A DNA stretch of 64,000 nt from Labilithrix sp. (lineage in GTDB: Bacteria; Myxococcota_A; Polyangia; Polyangiales; Polyangiaceae), in the NCBI GenBank assembly GCA_019637175.1, contig JAHBWD010000006.1, positions 1 to 64,000 on the forward strand, read 5' to 3'. The notes under the pieces were generated by a model. It ran no database searches and was not told the origin of the DNA. It worked only from the letters and a program-made list of their open reading frames with translations. Positions 8,018 to 16,322 of this stretch are shown here, in pieces. Every line of letters starts with the position of its first letter. Position 1 is the stretch's first letter. A program made the translations under genes and the position numbers.

Positions 8018-8929
8018 TCAGCGGCTGAAGCGGAAGTTCACGCGGAACACGCCCGGGATGGCGTTGCCGTCGACGTCGAGCGCGGCGTTGTACTTCTCGC
8101 GCAGCGCGCACTTGCGCGCCTCGCGGCCGAAGCCGTGGCCGGGATCGCGCGTGATCGCGACCGTCTCCGCGCGGCCGTCGAGGCTCACCTTGACCTCGAT
8201 GCCGACGGTGGCCTCGTCGATCTGCTCGGAGTCGGCCTCGGCGGGGAACGGGCAGCGCTCGAGGTTGGCGAGGTTGGCGATGCGCGCGGCGCGCGATCGG
8301 TCGACCTTCACCGGCGGAGGCGCCGCGGCCGCGCCGGTTCCGCCCGGCACGCCCGTCGCGACCGCCGCGGTGTTGTACGTCGGCGCCGTCGCCTTGCCGC
8401 CGATCTGCGTCTGACCGCCGAGCGCGGTGTCGGCGTTGCCGCTGAGGAACGTGTTGTCTTTCGTGAGATCGACCGGTTCGTCCTTCGGCGGGTCTGCCGT
8501 CAGGACCTTCGCGGCGTCGGCGGCAGCCGGCGGCGGAGGAGGCGGCTCGTCTTTCGGCGCCTGCTTGACGAGCTTCGGCTCTTCTTTCGGCTCTTCCTTC
8601 GGCGGCTCGGGCTCCGGCGGCTTCTCGATCGGCTTCACGAGATCGACGTCATAGCTCTGCGCGAGCTGGAGCGAGATCGCGCCGCGCACGTCGCGCGCCC
8701 ACGAGGCGAACGCGTGGAGCACCGCGGCTTGCACCGCGCCGACGGCCGCGCCCGCGTGGAGCGACACGGCGAGGATCGCGGCCGCCACGGCGACGCCGAC
8801 CGGGATCTTCGGACCGAGCGACAGCACCCCGGCCATCGGATCGCGCGCCGAGGCGCGAGCCGCGCGCGCGCGAGGGCGCGACGCGCCGTCTGCCCGAGGC
8901 CTTGCTGCCGGTCCGTTCAGTGCTGCCAT
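8018..8929 (-). CDS. TonB-like energy transducer
   Basis: A 303-residue protein, last of the truD-exbB-exbD-tonB set. After a basic, Arg-rich N-terminus of about 35 residues comes one membrane helix (PVGVAVAAAILAVSL), then a Pro/Glu/Lys-rich spacer (repeated PPEPEP and KEEPK) and a C-terminal region of about 90 residues with the TonB-type V-K-V-S-L-D-G-R-A pattern and a closing R-V-N-F-R-F. It should couple the ExbB/ExbD proton channel to outer-membrane receptors. The start at 8929 follows an AGAAGG site about 12 bases upstream. Which receptor it serves is not visible here. Confidence 0.85.
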   Translation of the reverse strand: MAALNGPAARPRADGASRPRARAARASARDPMAGVLSLGPKIPVGVAVAAAILAVSLHAGAAVGAVQAAVLHAFASWARDVRGAISLQLAQSYDVDLVKPIEKPPEPEPPKEEPKEEPKLVKQAPKDEPPPPPPAAADAAKVLTADPPKDEPVDLTKDNTFLSGNADTALGGQTQIGGKATAPTYNTAAVATGVPGGTGAAAAPPPVKVDRSRAARIANLANLERCPFPAEADSEQIDEATVGIEVKVSLDGRAETVAITRDPGHGFGREARKCALREKYNAALDVDGNAIPGVFRVNFRFSR

Positions 8930-8961
8930 GGGGAAACGACGTCCTTCTGCAATTCGCCGGC

Positions 8962-9399
8962 CTACTTGGAAGGCACCGGGCTCGGGACTCCGGGAGCGAC
9001 GGGAGAGACCCCGAACGCGATCTTTGCCACCTGGGCTTGTTTGAGCAAGTCGAGCACGTGGATCACCCGCCCATGGGGTACGGAGCTGTCGGCTTTGATG
9101 ATGGCGCGAAGCTCGGGGTTCTTGTCCCGCGCCGTCTTCGCCATGCCGAGGATCGCGTCGTCGCTGGGCACCGACTTGCTGTCGATCTGGGTCGTGCCGT
9201 CGGCCGCGAGGACGATGCTGAACACCGTTTGGATGTCGGACCCCGACGCCGCTTTCGGCAGATCGAGCGGGACGGACTTCGAAACGATGAGCTTCGCCGT
9301 CACCATGAAGATGATGAGGAGCACGAGGACGATGTCGACGAGCGGGGTGACGTTGATCCCCGTGATCGGCTCGTCCGTCTCGTCGGCGCCGCCAGCCAT
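8962..9399 (-). CDS. exbD: ExbD/TolR biopolymer transport protein
   Basis: A 145-residue ExbD/TolR family protein. One N-terminal membrane helix carries the essential Asp in NVTPLVDIVLVLLIIFMV, followed by a periplasmic domain with R-A-I-I-K-A-D near residue 100. With ExbB it forms the proton-driven motor for the TonB protein encoded 32 bases downstream. Its ATG overlaps the exbB stop by one base, so the genes are translated as a unit. TolR of a Tol-Pal system is an alternative, but no tolB or pal lies nearby. Confidence 0.92.
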   Translation of the reverse strand: MAGGADETDEPITGINVTPLVDIVLVLLIIFMVTAKLIVSKSVPLDLPKAASGSDIQTVFSIVLAADGTTQIDSKSVPSDDAILGMAKTARDKNPELRAIIKADSSVPHGRVIHVLDLLKQAQVAKIAFGVSPVAPGVPSPVPSK

Positions 9400-10148
9400 C
9401 AGTTGTCGTCCGCTTCGTGCTTGCGCGAGCCCGTCTTGCTCGTGCGCTCGCCCCGCGCCGCAGCCGTCTCGATCGCGCTCTCGACGTCTGCGCCACCTGC
9501 GCCCGTGGCCTTGAGGTGCGCGAGCAGGACGTGGCTCAGCGCCTCGGTGTTCGAGAGCGTCGCCTTGACGACGCGCTGGAACGCGTTGAACGCCGCGACC
9601 GCCGGGATCGCGACGAGGAGGCCGACTGCGGTCGCGACGAGCGCTTCGGCGATGTTGTTCATGACCGCTTCGGGCGCCACCTGCGTGGCGGCGGCGGTCA
9701 TCGTGGCGTTCTTCTGCTTACCGAGCTCGTCGAACGCGCCGACGATGCCGATGACGGTCCCGAGCAGACCGATGAAGGGGGCGTTATTGCCCAGCGTTCC
9801 GAGGAACGCGAGGCGCTTTTCGAGCTTCAACTTCTGGAGCGCGCTCGCGCCGAGCATCGCTTCTTGTGCGGCGTCGCTCCCCATGCCCGCCTCGACGATC
9901 CCGGCGATGACCACCGCCGCTTCCGCGCTGGGCGAGGCCTCGAGCCGCTTGCGCGCGCCTTCGAGATCGCCGCCGCGGAGGAGCCGACCGAGATCGCGCA
10001 TCAACGTCGGCACGTCGTCGCGGAGCGACCAGTAGAGCCACGCGCGCTCCAGCATGATCGCGAGGGAGACGACGCTCAGGACCAACATCAAGATGAGGAC
10101 CCAGCCGGCCCCGAGGCCGACCATCGCGCTCTTCACTCTCTCGATCAT
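9399..10148 (-). CDS. exbB: ExbB/TolQ proton channel protein
   Basis: A 249-residue MotA/TolQ/ExbB family protein with three membrane helices: one at the N-terminus (GAGWVLILMLVLSVVSLAIML) and two late ones around GNNAPFIGLLGTVIGIVGAF and EALVATAVGLLVAIPAVAAF, which carry the family's Thr/Gly pattern. It forms the proton channel with ExbD. The start overlaps the truD stop by four bases (ATGA), so expression is coupled to truD, an unusual partner for a transport motor. Confidence 0.93.
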   Translation of the reverse strand: MIERVKSAMVGLGAGWVLILMLVLSVVSLAIMLERAWLYWSLRDDVPTLMRDLGRLLRGGDLEGARKRLEASPSAEAAVVIAGIVEAGMGSDAAQEAMLGASALQKLKLEKRLAFLGTLGNNAPFIGLLGTVIGIVGAFDELGKQKNATMTAAATQVAPEAVMNNIAEALVATAVGLLVAIPAVAAFNAFQRVVKATLSNTEALSHVLLAHLKATGAGGADVESAIETAAARGERTSKTGSRKHEADDN

Positions 10149-11233
10149 TCTTCCTCTGTCCTCGTATCGGTCTCTCGTGAGCCGTCGACCAGATCGAAGG
10201 CATTCGAGAGAACCGTCGTGGCGTAGGCCCCTTTGGGTAGCACAAACCGAACCCGCAGATCGCGGCCTTGTTCCTCCCTGTCGCCCTCGAAAGGACGTTC
10301 ACCATCCATCACTTCAGCGACTGTGCATTCGGTGACGCTCAGCCGCAGCGCGCGGCGCGTGCCCTCGCCGAGGCTCCGCGCACGCTGGAGGTCGACGCCC
10401 TCGAGCCACGGGGCGGCGATCCGCTCTTCGAGCGCGCGCACCGCACCCTCGGGTGACCTCATCTTGTCACCGACGATGGGTCCGGTAGGGCACAGCTCGC
10501 CGCGGCCCGCGCGTTCACGGTCGGCCTGAACGTCCGTGCAGAGAAAGAGGCCGCCGGTGTCCTCCTTCTTGAGCACATCGCCTTCCTGCGGCTCCGCCCA
10601 CGTCCCGTCGGCGACGCGCGCGTCGAGCACGGCGTTGAAGACCGCCGACTGGAGCGCGGAGAAGTGGAAGCGGCGAAGGCGAGGATCGCCCGGCGCGCGC
10701 GCCTGCCCGGTGAGCCACGCGCGCGCCTTCTGGGCGTTGTCGCCCTCCTTGCCGAAGCGCTGGACGCCGAACGCGTTGGGCACGCCCTCGCGCGCGATGC
10801 GCTCGATCGTCGCGACGGCCTCGGCGACCGCGCCCGGCGCGACGCCGCGCACGACGATGTCGAAGCGGTTGCCTCGGAGGTGGCCCGTCTTGAGCTTGTT
10901 GCCATGACGCTTCGCCTCGAGCACGCGGATGCCCTCGAGCTCGAGCGCCTTCGCCTTCGCCTCGATGTCTTGCGCGCGCGGCGGCGCGGGCACGCTCACC
11001 CACTGCGTCGTGACCGCGACCTTGTCTTTCATTCCCGCGATGCCGACCTCACGCATCTCGACGCCGAGCGCGCGCGTGATCGCGCGCACGGCCGCGTCGG
11101 TGGTGAGGTTCTTCTTCTCGAAATGGAGGAAGAGGTGCGTGCCTTCGCCGCTCGGCTCGTACGCCGGGATCTCCTCGACGACGAAGTCTTCGGGCTGAGC
11201 CTTGATCCGTCCGCGCACGAGCGTCGTCGCCAT
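10145..11233 (-). CDS. truD: tRNA pseudouridine(13) synthase TruD
   Basis: A 362-residue TruD family enzyme that isomerises uridine 13 in tRNA (the E. coli activity). The catalytic Asp is Asp70 in GIAGMKDKVAVTTQ. The N-terminal F-V-V-E-E-I-P motif and the N-x-F-G-x-Q-R-F-G motif (NAFGVQRFGKEGDNAQKA) are intact. It heads the minus-strand cluster with exbB, exbD and tonB. TACGAG ends 6 bases before its ATG, one base off the TAnnnT pattern seen elsewhere. Length is typical for the family. Confidence 0.95.
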   Translation of the reverse strand: MATTLVRGRIKAQPEDFVVEEIPAYEPSGEGTHLFLHFEKKNLTTDAAVRAITRALGVEMREVGIAGMKDKVAVTTQWVSVPAPPRAQDIEAKAKALELEGIRVLEAKRHGNKLKTGHLRGNRFDIVVRGVAPGAVAEAVATIERIAREGVPNAFGVQRFGKEGDNAQKARAWLTGQARAPGDPRLRRFHFSALQSAVFNAVLDARVADGTWAEPQEGDVLKKEDTGGLFLCTDVQADRERAGRGELCPTGPIVGDKMRSPEGAVRALEERIAAPWLEGVDLQRARSLGEGTRRALRLSVTECTVAEVMDGERPFEGDREEQGRDLRVRFVLPKGAYATTVLSNAFDLVDGSRETDTRTEEE

Positions 11234-11245
11234 GCGACGCTCGTA

Positions 11246-12766
11246 CTACATCCCGATCTCGTGGGCCATCACGTCGCGCGGGCTGCGGAAGGCCTGCTGC
11301 GGTGAGTACGCGAGGAAGTTCGAGACGCGCGACGTGTAGAGGCAAGCGTAGTCGTCGACCTGCTTGCCGAAGCTCGATTGCTCGTTGCCCTCCTTGAGCA
11401 GCGAGCCCCAGTACGGATGGAAGCGCAGATCGATGCGCCGCTCGAGCGCGCTCACCTCCGCCTCGATCTGGCGGAGCTTGCCGCGGATGCGCTCGACCGC
11501 GCGCTTGAAGCGCATCCGATCGGCCTCGAGCTCGGCGATCGAGACGCCGTTGCCCGACTTGTGCTCGATGTGGCGCGCGAGCTCCTTGATGCGCGCCTGG
11601 TAGTAGCGGAGATCGTCTTCGAGCCCTTCGCGCTGGCCGTCGAGCGCCTCGATGGTCGAAAAATCGTCTTTGCACGACTCGTAGGCGGCGATCTCCGTCT
11701 CGAGCTCCTGCATGATCATGACGGTGCGCCAGGCGCTGTCTTTCTTCGATCGGAGGATGTCGCCGTAGATGTGATCGCCGACGTAGAGCACCTCGTCGCC
11801 CGTCGCGCCGAGCGCGCGCTCGACGTCGACCAGGTTTCCGCCCTCGTAGATCTTGCCGCGCTCGAGCGGAGGCTGGGCGGGCTTCGTGTTCTCGCCGTCG
11901 CGCTCGAGGAGCGGCCGCTTCTCGGTGAAGAAGATCGGCTTCGTCGCCGCCACGATCACGACGTCGAAGAAGTTCTTCCACGTCGGATACTCGCTCATCG
12001 CGCCGCCGAGCAGGTACGTCATCATCTTCTCGGTGTAGGCCGCGCGCGAGTTCGTGAGCAGAAAGAGCTTCTTGCCCGCGCTCCGCAGCTTGTGGAGCGC
12101 CGGCGCGAGGTTCGGATCGCGATGGACGAAGTGCGGGAGGTTCGCGGCGACCTCGTCGAGGATCGTGCCGTCGCGGTGCGCTTCGTCGATGCACTCGCGG
12201 ATGTCGGTGAAGAGCTTCGCGTAGTCGACCGCGTAGCCCTTTTTCTCCATCGCGTCGACGAGCGCCGCGTAGGTGGCGACCTCGGAGAGCGCGTAGAGCG
12301 TGTCGATCCAGTGGTAGCGCGGCGTCGCCGGGCGGATCTTCTTCGAGTGATAGAGCGCGCGCAGCTCCTCCTTCGTGAGCTCGCGGAAGCCGTGGTAGCC
12401 CTTGTGGACGTGCTTGTAGCGGTCCATCTTCAGCACGTGGCCGAAGCGCTTGTCGATGAGGAGGCCGCGCACCGGGAACTGCGTCGAGACCGGCACGGTC
12501 TTGATGAAGTCGGGGTAGCCGCGCTTGATGAGCTTGTCGATCGTCGCGCGGATCGACAGGTCATCCATCGCCGGCTGATCGTAGATCGCGAGCGTGTAGT
12601 CCATGTCGAATCCCACCCACGAGATCCCGCTCATCTTCAGGTTGCGGTTGCAGAAGACGCGCGTGGGCCGCGGAATGCCGGGGCCCGGCGTACGCGACGT
12701 GAAGTCGTCGAGCGGAAGGACGAGCTGCTGCGTGTGGGGGGGCGCTTCGCTCTGCGAGGCAGACAC
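11246..12766 (-). CDS. HAD-IG family 5'-nucleotidase
   Basis: About 506 residues. The conserved opening VFCNRNLKMSGISWVGFDMDYTLA contains HAD motif I (DMDYT), and LLTNSRAAYT and VLYVGDHIYGDI give motifs II and IV. This is the HAD-IG purine 5'-nucleotidase-like family (cytosolic 5'-nucleotidase II relatives), which dephosphorylates purine nucleotides. A coiled helical insert near residues 395-450 is rich in Glu and Arg. The start is uncertain: GTG 12766 is used because the motif before the first ATG is conserved; GTG 12805, overlapping the upstream stop as GTGA, is an alternative. It lies 12 bases upstream of the truD start and could lead that operon. Confidence 0.87.
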   Translation of the reverse strand: MSASQSEAPPHTQQLVLPLDDFTSRTPGPGIPRPTRVFCNRNLKMSGISWVGFDMDYTLAIYDQPAMDDLSIRATIDKLIKRGYPDFIKTVPVSTQFPVRGLLIDKRFGHVLKMDRYKHVHKGYHGFRELTKEELRALYHSKKIRPATPRYHWIDTLYALSEVATYAALVDAMEKKGYAVDYAKLFTDIRECIDEAHRDGTILDEVAANLPHFVHRDPNLAPALHKLRSAGKKLFLLTNSRAAYTEKMMTYLLGGAMSEYPTWKNFFDVVIVAATKPIFFTEKRPLLERDGENTKPAQPPLERGKIYEGGNLVDVERALGATGDEVLYVGDHIYGDILRSKKDSAWRTVMIMQELETEIAAYESCKDDFSTIEALDGQREGLEDDLRYYQARIKELARHIEHKSGNGVSIAELEADRMRFKRAVERIRGKLRQIEAEVSALERRIDLRFHPYWGSLLKEGNEQSSFGKQVDDYACLYTSRVSNFLAYSPQQAFRSPRDVMAHEIGM

Positions 12767-12801
12767 ACTCCAAGCATAGCAACGAGCCGTCGTTTTTCCT
12801 T

Positions 12802-13743
12802 TCACAAGCTGAGGCCGCGGAGCGCCAGCGCGGCCTGACAGGCGTGCACGTGCGCCGAGACCATCGCCGGGTTCTCGAGCCGCAGCGGCGCGACGTCGAC
12901 GCGCGCGCGCACGCGGAGCACCACGCGGCGCATCCGAGCGCTCCAGACCGCGACGCGGACGAAGTGCGCGGCGTCTTCGATGCGCGGGAGGACGGCGGGC
13001 CTGCGCGTCGCCGTCAGGCTGCGCCCCACCTCGGGCTCGGCCATGCCGTCGGGGAGCTCGTCGACCACGACGACGAGGACGTCCGCGCTCGCGGCGGTTC
13101 GCGCGAGCGACAAGACGAGCGGCCGTCGCTCCTCGTACTCCTCTTCGAGGCGGCGGACCCAGAGGTGCCCGTCGGCGCTCGCCAGCTCGTCGGCCCAGGC
13201 GCGCGAGAGCGGGCGCAGGCCCGCGTGCACCGCGTGGAGCGGGAGCACGTCGTGCGTCGCGTCTTCGAAGAGCGCGCCTCCGATCCAGGCGCTCGTCGCG
13301 GCCGCGGCGACGTCGGCGCCCGCGTCGGTCGCGGGCGGCCGCCGCAAGCACAAGACGAACGCGTCTTTGTCGGATCGACGGACCGCGGCGCCGAGCGCGT
13401 CGAGCCGCGCGACCTCGGGGAGCGCGGCGCGCACGTAGAGGGCGCTCGAGGCGAGGAGCGCAGCGCGCACGCGCGGCGGGGCGATCTCGCGATCGACGAG
13501 ATCGCCGGGGTAGGGGAGCGCCGCGGTCTCGAGGATCACGTCATCCATGGCGGCGACGAGCGCCCGCGGCCGCTCGGGCAGCGCCGCCTTCTCCTCCTCG
13601 ACCGCCTCCGCGATCGCGCGCCTCCTCCGCTCGAGATCCCACGACGACGCGAGGCTGCCCGCGAGGGCGATCGCCCCCGTGAAGAGGACGGCGCCGAGGA
13701 CCCACTTCTCCCCCCGCCTGAGCCCCCGCCACGCCTTCGCCAT
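12802..13743 (-). CDS. Membrane-anchored protein of unknown function
   Basis: A 313-residue protein. A basic start and one N-terminal membrane helix (WVLGAVLFTGAIALAGSLA) are followed by a coiled, Arg/Glu-rich segment and a mainly beta or mixed extracytoplasmic domain of about 250 residues with few cysteines. I do not recognise the family. The start at 13743 has a strong ribosome site (GGAGG a few bases upstream). It is divergent from the MerR regulator, and the two tandem inverted repeats lie between them, so that regulator may control it. The nucleotidase gene follows closely and may be cotranscribed. Confidence 0.75.
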   Translation of the reverse strand: MAKAWRGLRRGEKWVLGAVLFTGAIALAGSLASSWDLERRRRAIAEAVEEEKAALPERPRALVAAMDDVILETAALPYPGDLVDREIAPPRVRAALLASSALYVRAALPEVARLDALGAAVRRSDKDAFVLCLRRPPATDAGADVAAAATSAWIGGALFEDATHDVLPLHAVHAGLRPLSRAWADELASADGHLWVRRLEEEYEERRPLVLSLARTAASADVLVVVVDELPDGMAEPEVGRSLTATRRPAVLPRIEDAAHFVRVAVWSARMRRVVLRVRARVDVAPLRLENPAMVSAHVHACQAALALRGLSL

Positions 13744-13757
13744 GCCGCCTCCGAACG

Positions 13758-13772
13758 GATAGTGAGACTATC
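13758..13772. promoter_or_regulatory. Operator-like inverted repeat 1 (GATAGT-3-ACTATC)
   Basis: A perfect 15-bp inverted repeat with 6-base arms around GAG, in the 56-base gap between the divergent membrane-protein and MerR genes. It is one base from a second repeat of the same design. Confidence 0.7.
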
Positions 13773-13773
13773 G

Positions 13774-13788
13774 GATAGCACGGCTATC
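13774..13788. promoter_or_regulatory. Operator-like inverted repeat 2 (GATAGC-3-GCTATC)
   Basis: A perfect 15-bp inverted repeat with arms differing from repeat 1 by one symmetric base pair. Centre-to-centre spacing is 16 bp, and it ends 11 bases before the MerR start codon. Autoregulation by the adjacent MerR protein is the simplest reading. Confidence 0.7.
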
Positions 13789-13799
13789 GTTTTGTTCCC

Positions 13800-14540
13800 G
13801 TGCGCGCGTCGATTTCTCCGGAAGGCCGCCTGCTCACCGTCCAAGACCTCTCGCAGGAGAGCGGCGTCTCGGTCGCGAGCATCAAGTTCTACGTCCGCGA
13901 GGGCCTGCTCTTCGCCGGCGACGCCTCGAGGCCCGGCCGTGCTTATTACGACGGCGCGCACGTGCGGCGCCTCGCGGTCATCCGCGCCATGCGCGACGTC
14001 GCGGGGCTGTCGATCGACGTCATGCGCCGCGCGCTCGCCGCGGTCGACGCGCCTCACGCCGACGCGGTCGACGCCATCGCGCCCGCGATCGACGCGCTTG
14101 CGACGCACGAAGACGCGCCGCCCGTCGACGCCGCGCTCCTCCGCGCGCGGCGCGACGTGGCCACGCTCTTCACGCGCGAGAAGATCGTCGTCCGCCGCGA
14201 GGCCGGCGCGCGCGAGACGCTCGCGCGCGCGATCGCCTCGCTCCGCCGCCTCGGCTACGATGTCACGGTCGACGATCTCCGCCCCTACGTCGCGTCGATG
14301 CGCGCCCTCGCGAAGGAGGAGATCGGCAGCGAGCGCGCGCGCACGCTCCTGCTCAGCGACAAGGAGGGCGCGCTCGAAATCGCGATCCTCGGCTCGCTCC
14401 TGTTCGAGCCGATCCTCGTCGCGCTCCGGCGCGCGCTCCACGAGCAGCTCTCGACCGCGCTCGTGCGCGCGCGCAAGGCGAGCCGGAAGAAGGCCGCGCG
14501 CGCCCGCGAGACGGAGCGTGCGCGCGGCCGCGAAGCGTGA
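13800..14540 (+). CDS. MerR family transcriptional regulator
   Basis: A 246-residue regulator. Residues 10-80 form a MerR winged helix: LTVQDLSQESGVSVASIKFYVREGLL, then Y-Y-D-G-A-H-V-R-R-L and the L-S-I-D-V-M-R-R-A-L segment. The C-terminal 160 residues are Ala/Arg-rich helices with no metal-binding cysteines, so it is not a classical metal sensor and probably binds an organic ligand or lipid. The start is GTG 13800 without a Shine-Dalgarno site. Two perfect inverted repeats lie directly upstream. The diiron gene follows after 21 bases and is its probable operon partner. Confidence 0.88.
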   Translation: MRASISPEGRLLTVQDLSQESGVSVASIKFYVREGLLFAGDASRPGRAYYDGAHVRRLAVIRAMRDVAGLSIDVMRRALAAVDAPHADAVDAIAPAIDALATHEDAPPVDAALLRARRDVATLFTREKIVVRREAGARETLARAIASLRRLGYDVTVDDLRPYVASMRALAKEEIGSERARTLLLSDKEGALEIAILGSLLFEPILVALRRALHEQLSTALVRARKASRKKAARARETERARGREA

Positions 14541-14561
14541 GAAACTCGGGCCTCTTTGCCC

Positions 14562-15437
14562 ATGGGCTCGACCGCGCACACGCTCCCGACCTCGGAGTGG
14601 CTCCGTCTCCTCGAGAAACGCCGCGAGCGCATGTACGGCGAGACGCTCGATCTCTCGACGCCCATCGCGTGGAAGAGCCCCGAAGAGCAGCGCGCGGCGA
14701 TCGCGTTCTTCAACGCCGCGTTCCGCGCGGAGGAGTCGGGCCTGCGGCAGGCGCACGAGATCGCGGGCGACATCGAGGCCTGGGATCCCGAGCTCGCGCA
14801 GGTGCTTCGCCTCTACGGCGACGAGGAGGGGTGGCACCGCGAGCTGCTCACGAAGTTCATCGCCTTCATCGGCGGCGAGATCCGGCCGATGGGGCCGACG
14901 ACGCGCACGTTCTACAAGCTCTACGCGCGCGCGAAGCGGCACGAGACGATCGTGCTCACGAACCTCATGTTCGAGACGATCGGCGCGACGACCTATCGCC
15001 TCGCGCTGCGCACGGCCAAGCCGCACCCCGCGATCCGTCAGATGCTCACCATCCTGACGCGCGACGAGTCGTTCCACGTCCCGCTCAACGCCCACTTCTT
15101 GCGGCGCATCCTCGAGCGCGAAGGTCCGGCGGCGGGCAAGCGCCTCACCGGCCTCTACCACCTCCTGACGGCGGCGCTCATGGCGTCGGCGGCGGCGAGC
15201 CGGCGACGCGCGAAGCTCTTCGACAACATCCCGTTTCCGACGCTGGCGCGCGCCTACGCCGAGCACCTCGGCAAGCTCTTCGTCCACGCCGACGATCTCG
15301 GCTTCACGCCGTCGCGCCTGCTGCTCGCGACCGTCGGTCTCCGGCGCTCCGATCTCGCGAACGGAGCCGACGTGCTCTCCGCGGAGGCCGCCGAGCGCGC
15401 GGCGGATCGATCGCGCGTCGTCGTCGAAGCGCTCTGA
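14562..15437 (+). CDS. Diiron ferritin-like metal-dependent hydrolase family protein
   Basis: A 291-residue helical protein of the predicted metal-dependent hydrolase family (COG3687/PF10118). Carboxylate and His ligands typical of ferritin-like diiron sites are spaced through it: E-E near residue 53, E-E-G-W-H near 89, F-E-T-I-G near 137 and R-D-E-S-F-H near 166, giving two E-x-x-H motifs. Such proteins could be desaturase-, hydroxylase- or hydrolase-like; the reaction is unknown. It follows the MerR regulator in the same direction, so it is likely the regulated enzyme. ATG 14562 is preferred over TTG 14556. Confidence 0.83.
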   Translation: MGSTAHTLPTSEWLRLLEKRRERMYGETLDLSTPIAWKSPEEQRAAIAFFNAAFRAEESGLRQAHEIAGDIEAWDPELAQVLRLYGDEEGWHRELLTKFIAFIGGEIRPMGPTTRTFYKLYARAKRHETIVLTNLMFETIGATTYRLALRTAKPHPAIRQMLTILTRDESFHVPLNAHFLRRILEREGPAAGKRLTGLYHLLTAALMASAAASRRRAKLFDNIPFPTLARAYAEHLGKLFVHADDLGFTPSRLLLATVGLRRSDLANGADVLSAEAAERAADRSRVVVEAL

Positions 15438-15450
15438 CGCCGAGCTTGCG

Positions 15451-16296
15451 TCACGGCAGGAGGAGCGTCACGTCGTCGTAGTGCGCCGCGCACGTGCCTG
15501 CGAGCGTGCCCTGGGTGCCGAGGAGCAGCTCGAGCCCCGTCGCCATCCCGCAGCCGACGGCGGCGGTCGGGGTCTTCGCGACCTCGGCGCCGTCGACGCG
15601 AACGCTCGCGCCGCCGCCGGGGCCGACCACGGTGTCGACCTCGATCCTCGTCCATGCCTTCTGCGAGACGGAGAAGACGGTCGACCCCGTGTCTCTGAAC
15701 GCGGTGCCGTTGTCGTTCGTGGAGACCCGCACGCGCAGCGTCGTCGCGTCGACGACCTCGATGGCCATCATCGTCCCCTTCGGCTGCGTCGGATCGGTGC
15801 ACCAGAGCTCGGCGATCGTCGGTCGAGAGCCGCTGACGTCGCACGCGAGGCGTACGTTGAACGCGAGCCTGTAAGTGCCGACCCGCGGCACGCCGAGGCG
15901 CTGCACGCACCGCGCGGCCGCCTGCGATCCACCGGCGGCGCCCCGCACCTCCGAGTAGAGCGATCCCGGCAGCGACGTGAGCTCCGAGGTGTCTTGGAAG
16001 AGCGTCCTCTCGCCCGTCGAGTTCAGCGTGTCGAAGCCGGTCCCGGCGTCGGGGAAGCGGAAATCCCAGCAGTAGTCGTAGGTGGCGGTGCTCGGGAGGC
16101 AGAACGGGCCCGTCCTCGGCAGCCCGCCGTCGCCCCGCGGCCCGTCGAGCGCGGCGTCGGTCTGCGCGTCGGCGGACGGCGCCGAGGCGTCGGGCGGCGT
16201 CTCTCCGGCGCCAAAGCTCGCGCACCCGTCGAGGAGCGAAAGCCACACCGCGATCGGCAAAACCAACGCGATCCACGCCCGTCGCCAGCGACGCAC
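15451..16296 (-). CDS. Lipoprotein of unknown function
   Basis: A 281-residue lipoprotein. The basic, hydrophobic signal ends at LLDGC (Cys25), followed by an Asp/Ala/Pro linker of about 30 residues. The rest is rich in Thr, Val and Gly with paired cysteines (F-C-L and Y-C-W; L-A-C-D and L-W-C-T), suggesting a beta-sandwich of concanavalin/LamG type on the cell surface, but I cannot name a family. It starts at GTG 16296, with TACGCT ending 6 bases upstream, and converges with the diiron gene. Confidence 0.75.
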   Translation of the reverse strand: MRRWRRAWIALVLPIAVWLSLLDGCASFGAGETPPDASAPSADAQTDAALDGPRGDGGLPRTGPFCLPSTATYDYCWDFRFPDAGTGFDTLNSTGERTLFQDTSELTSLPGSLYSEVRGAAGGSQAAARCVQRLGVPRVGTYRLAFNVRLACDVSGSRPTIAELWCTDPTQPKGTMMAIEVVDATTLRVRVSTNDNGTAFRDTGSTVFSVSQKAWTRIEVDTVVGPGGGASVRVDGAEVAKTPTAAVGCGMATGLELLLGTQGTLAGTCAAHYDDVTLLLP

Positions 16297-16302
16297 CCGC
16301 CG

Positions 16303-16308
16303 AGCGTA
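16303..16308 (-). promoter_or_regulatory. -10 box of leaderless promoter (TACGCT, N6)
   Basis: TACGCT on the minus strand ends 6 bases before the GTG at 16296, with no ribosome site. The same hexamer at the same distance precedes two other genes in the window. Confidence 0.5.
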
Positions 16309-16322
16309 TCACCTCCGGAGGT

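Noticed and set aside
6110..9514. A 1134-residue plus-strand frame across the glycosylase, hydrolase and tonB genes
   Set aside because: Shadow frame; runs over gene boundaries and repeats, with no recognisable domain.
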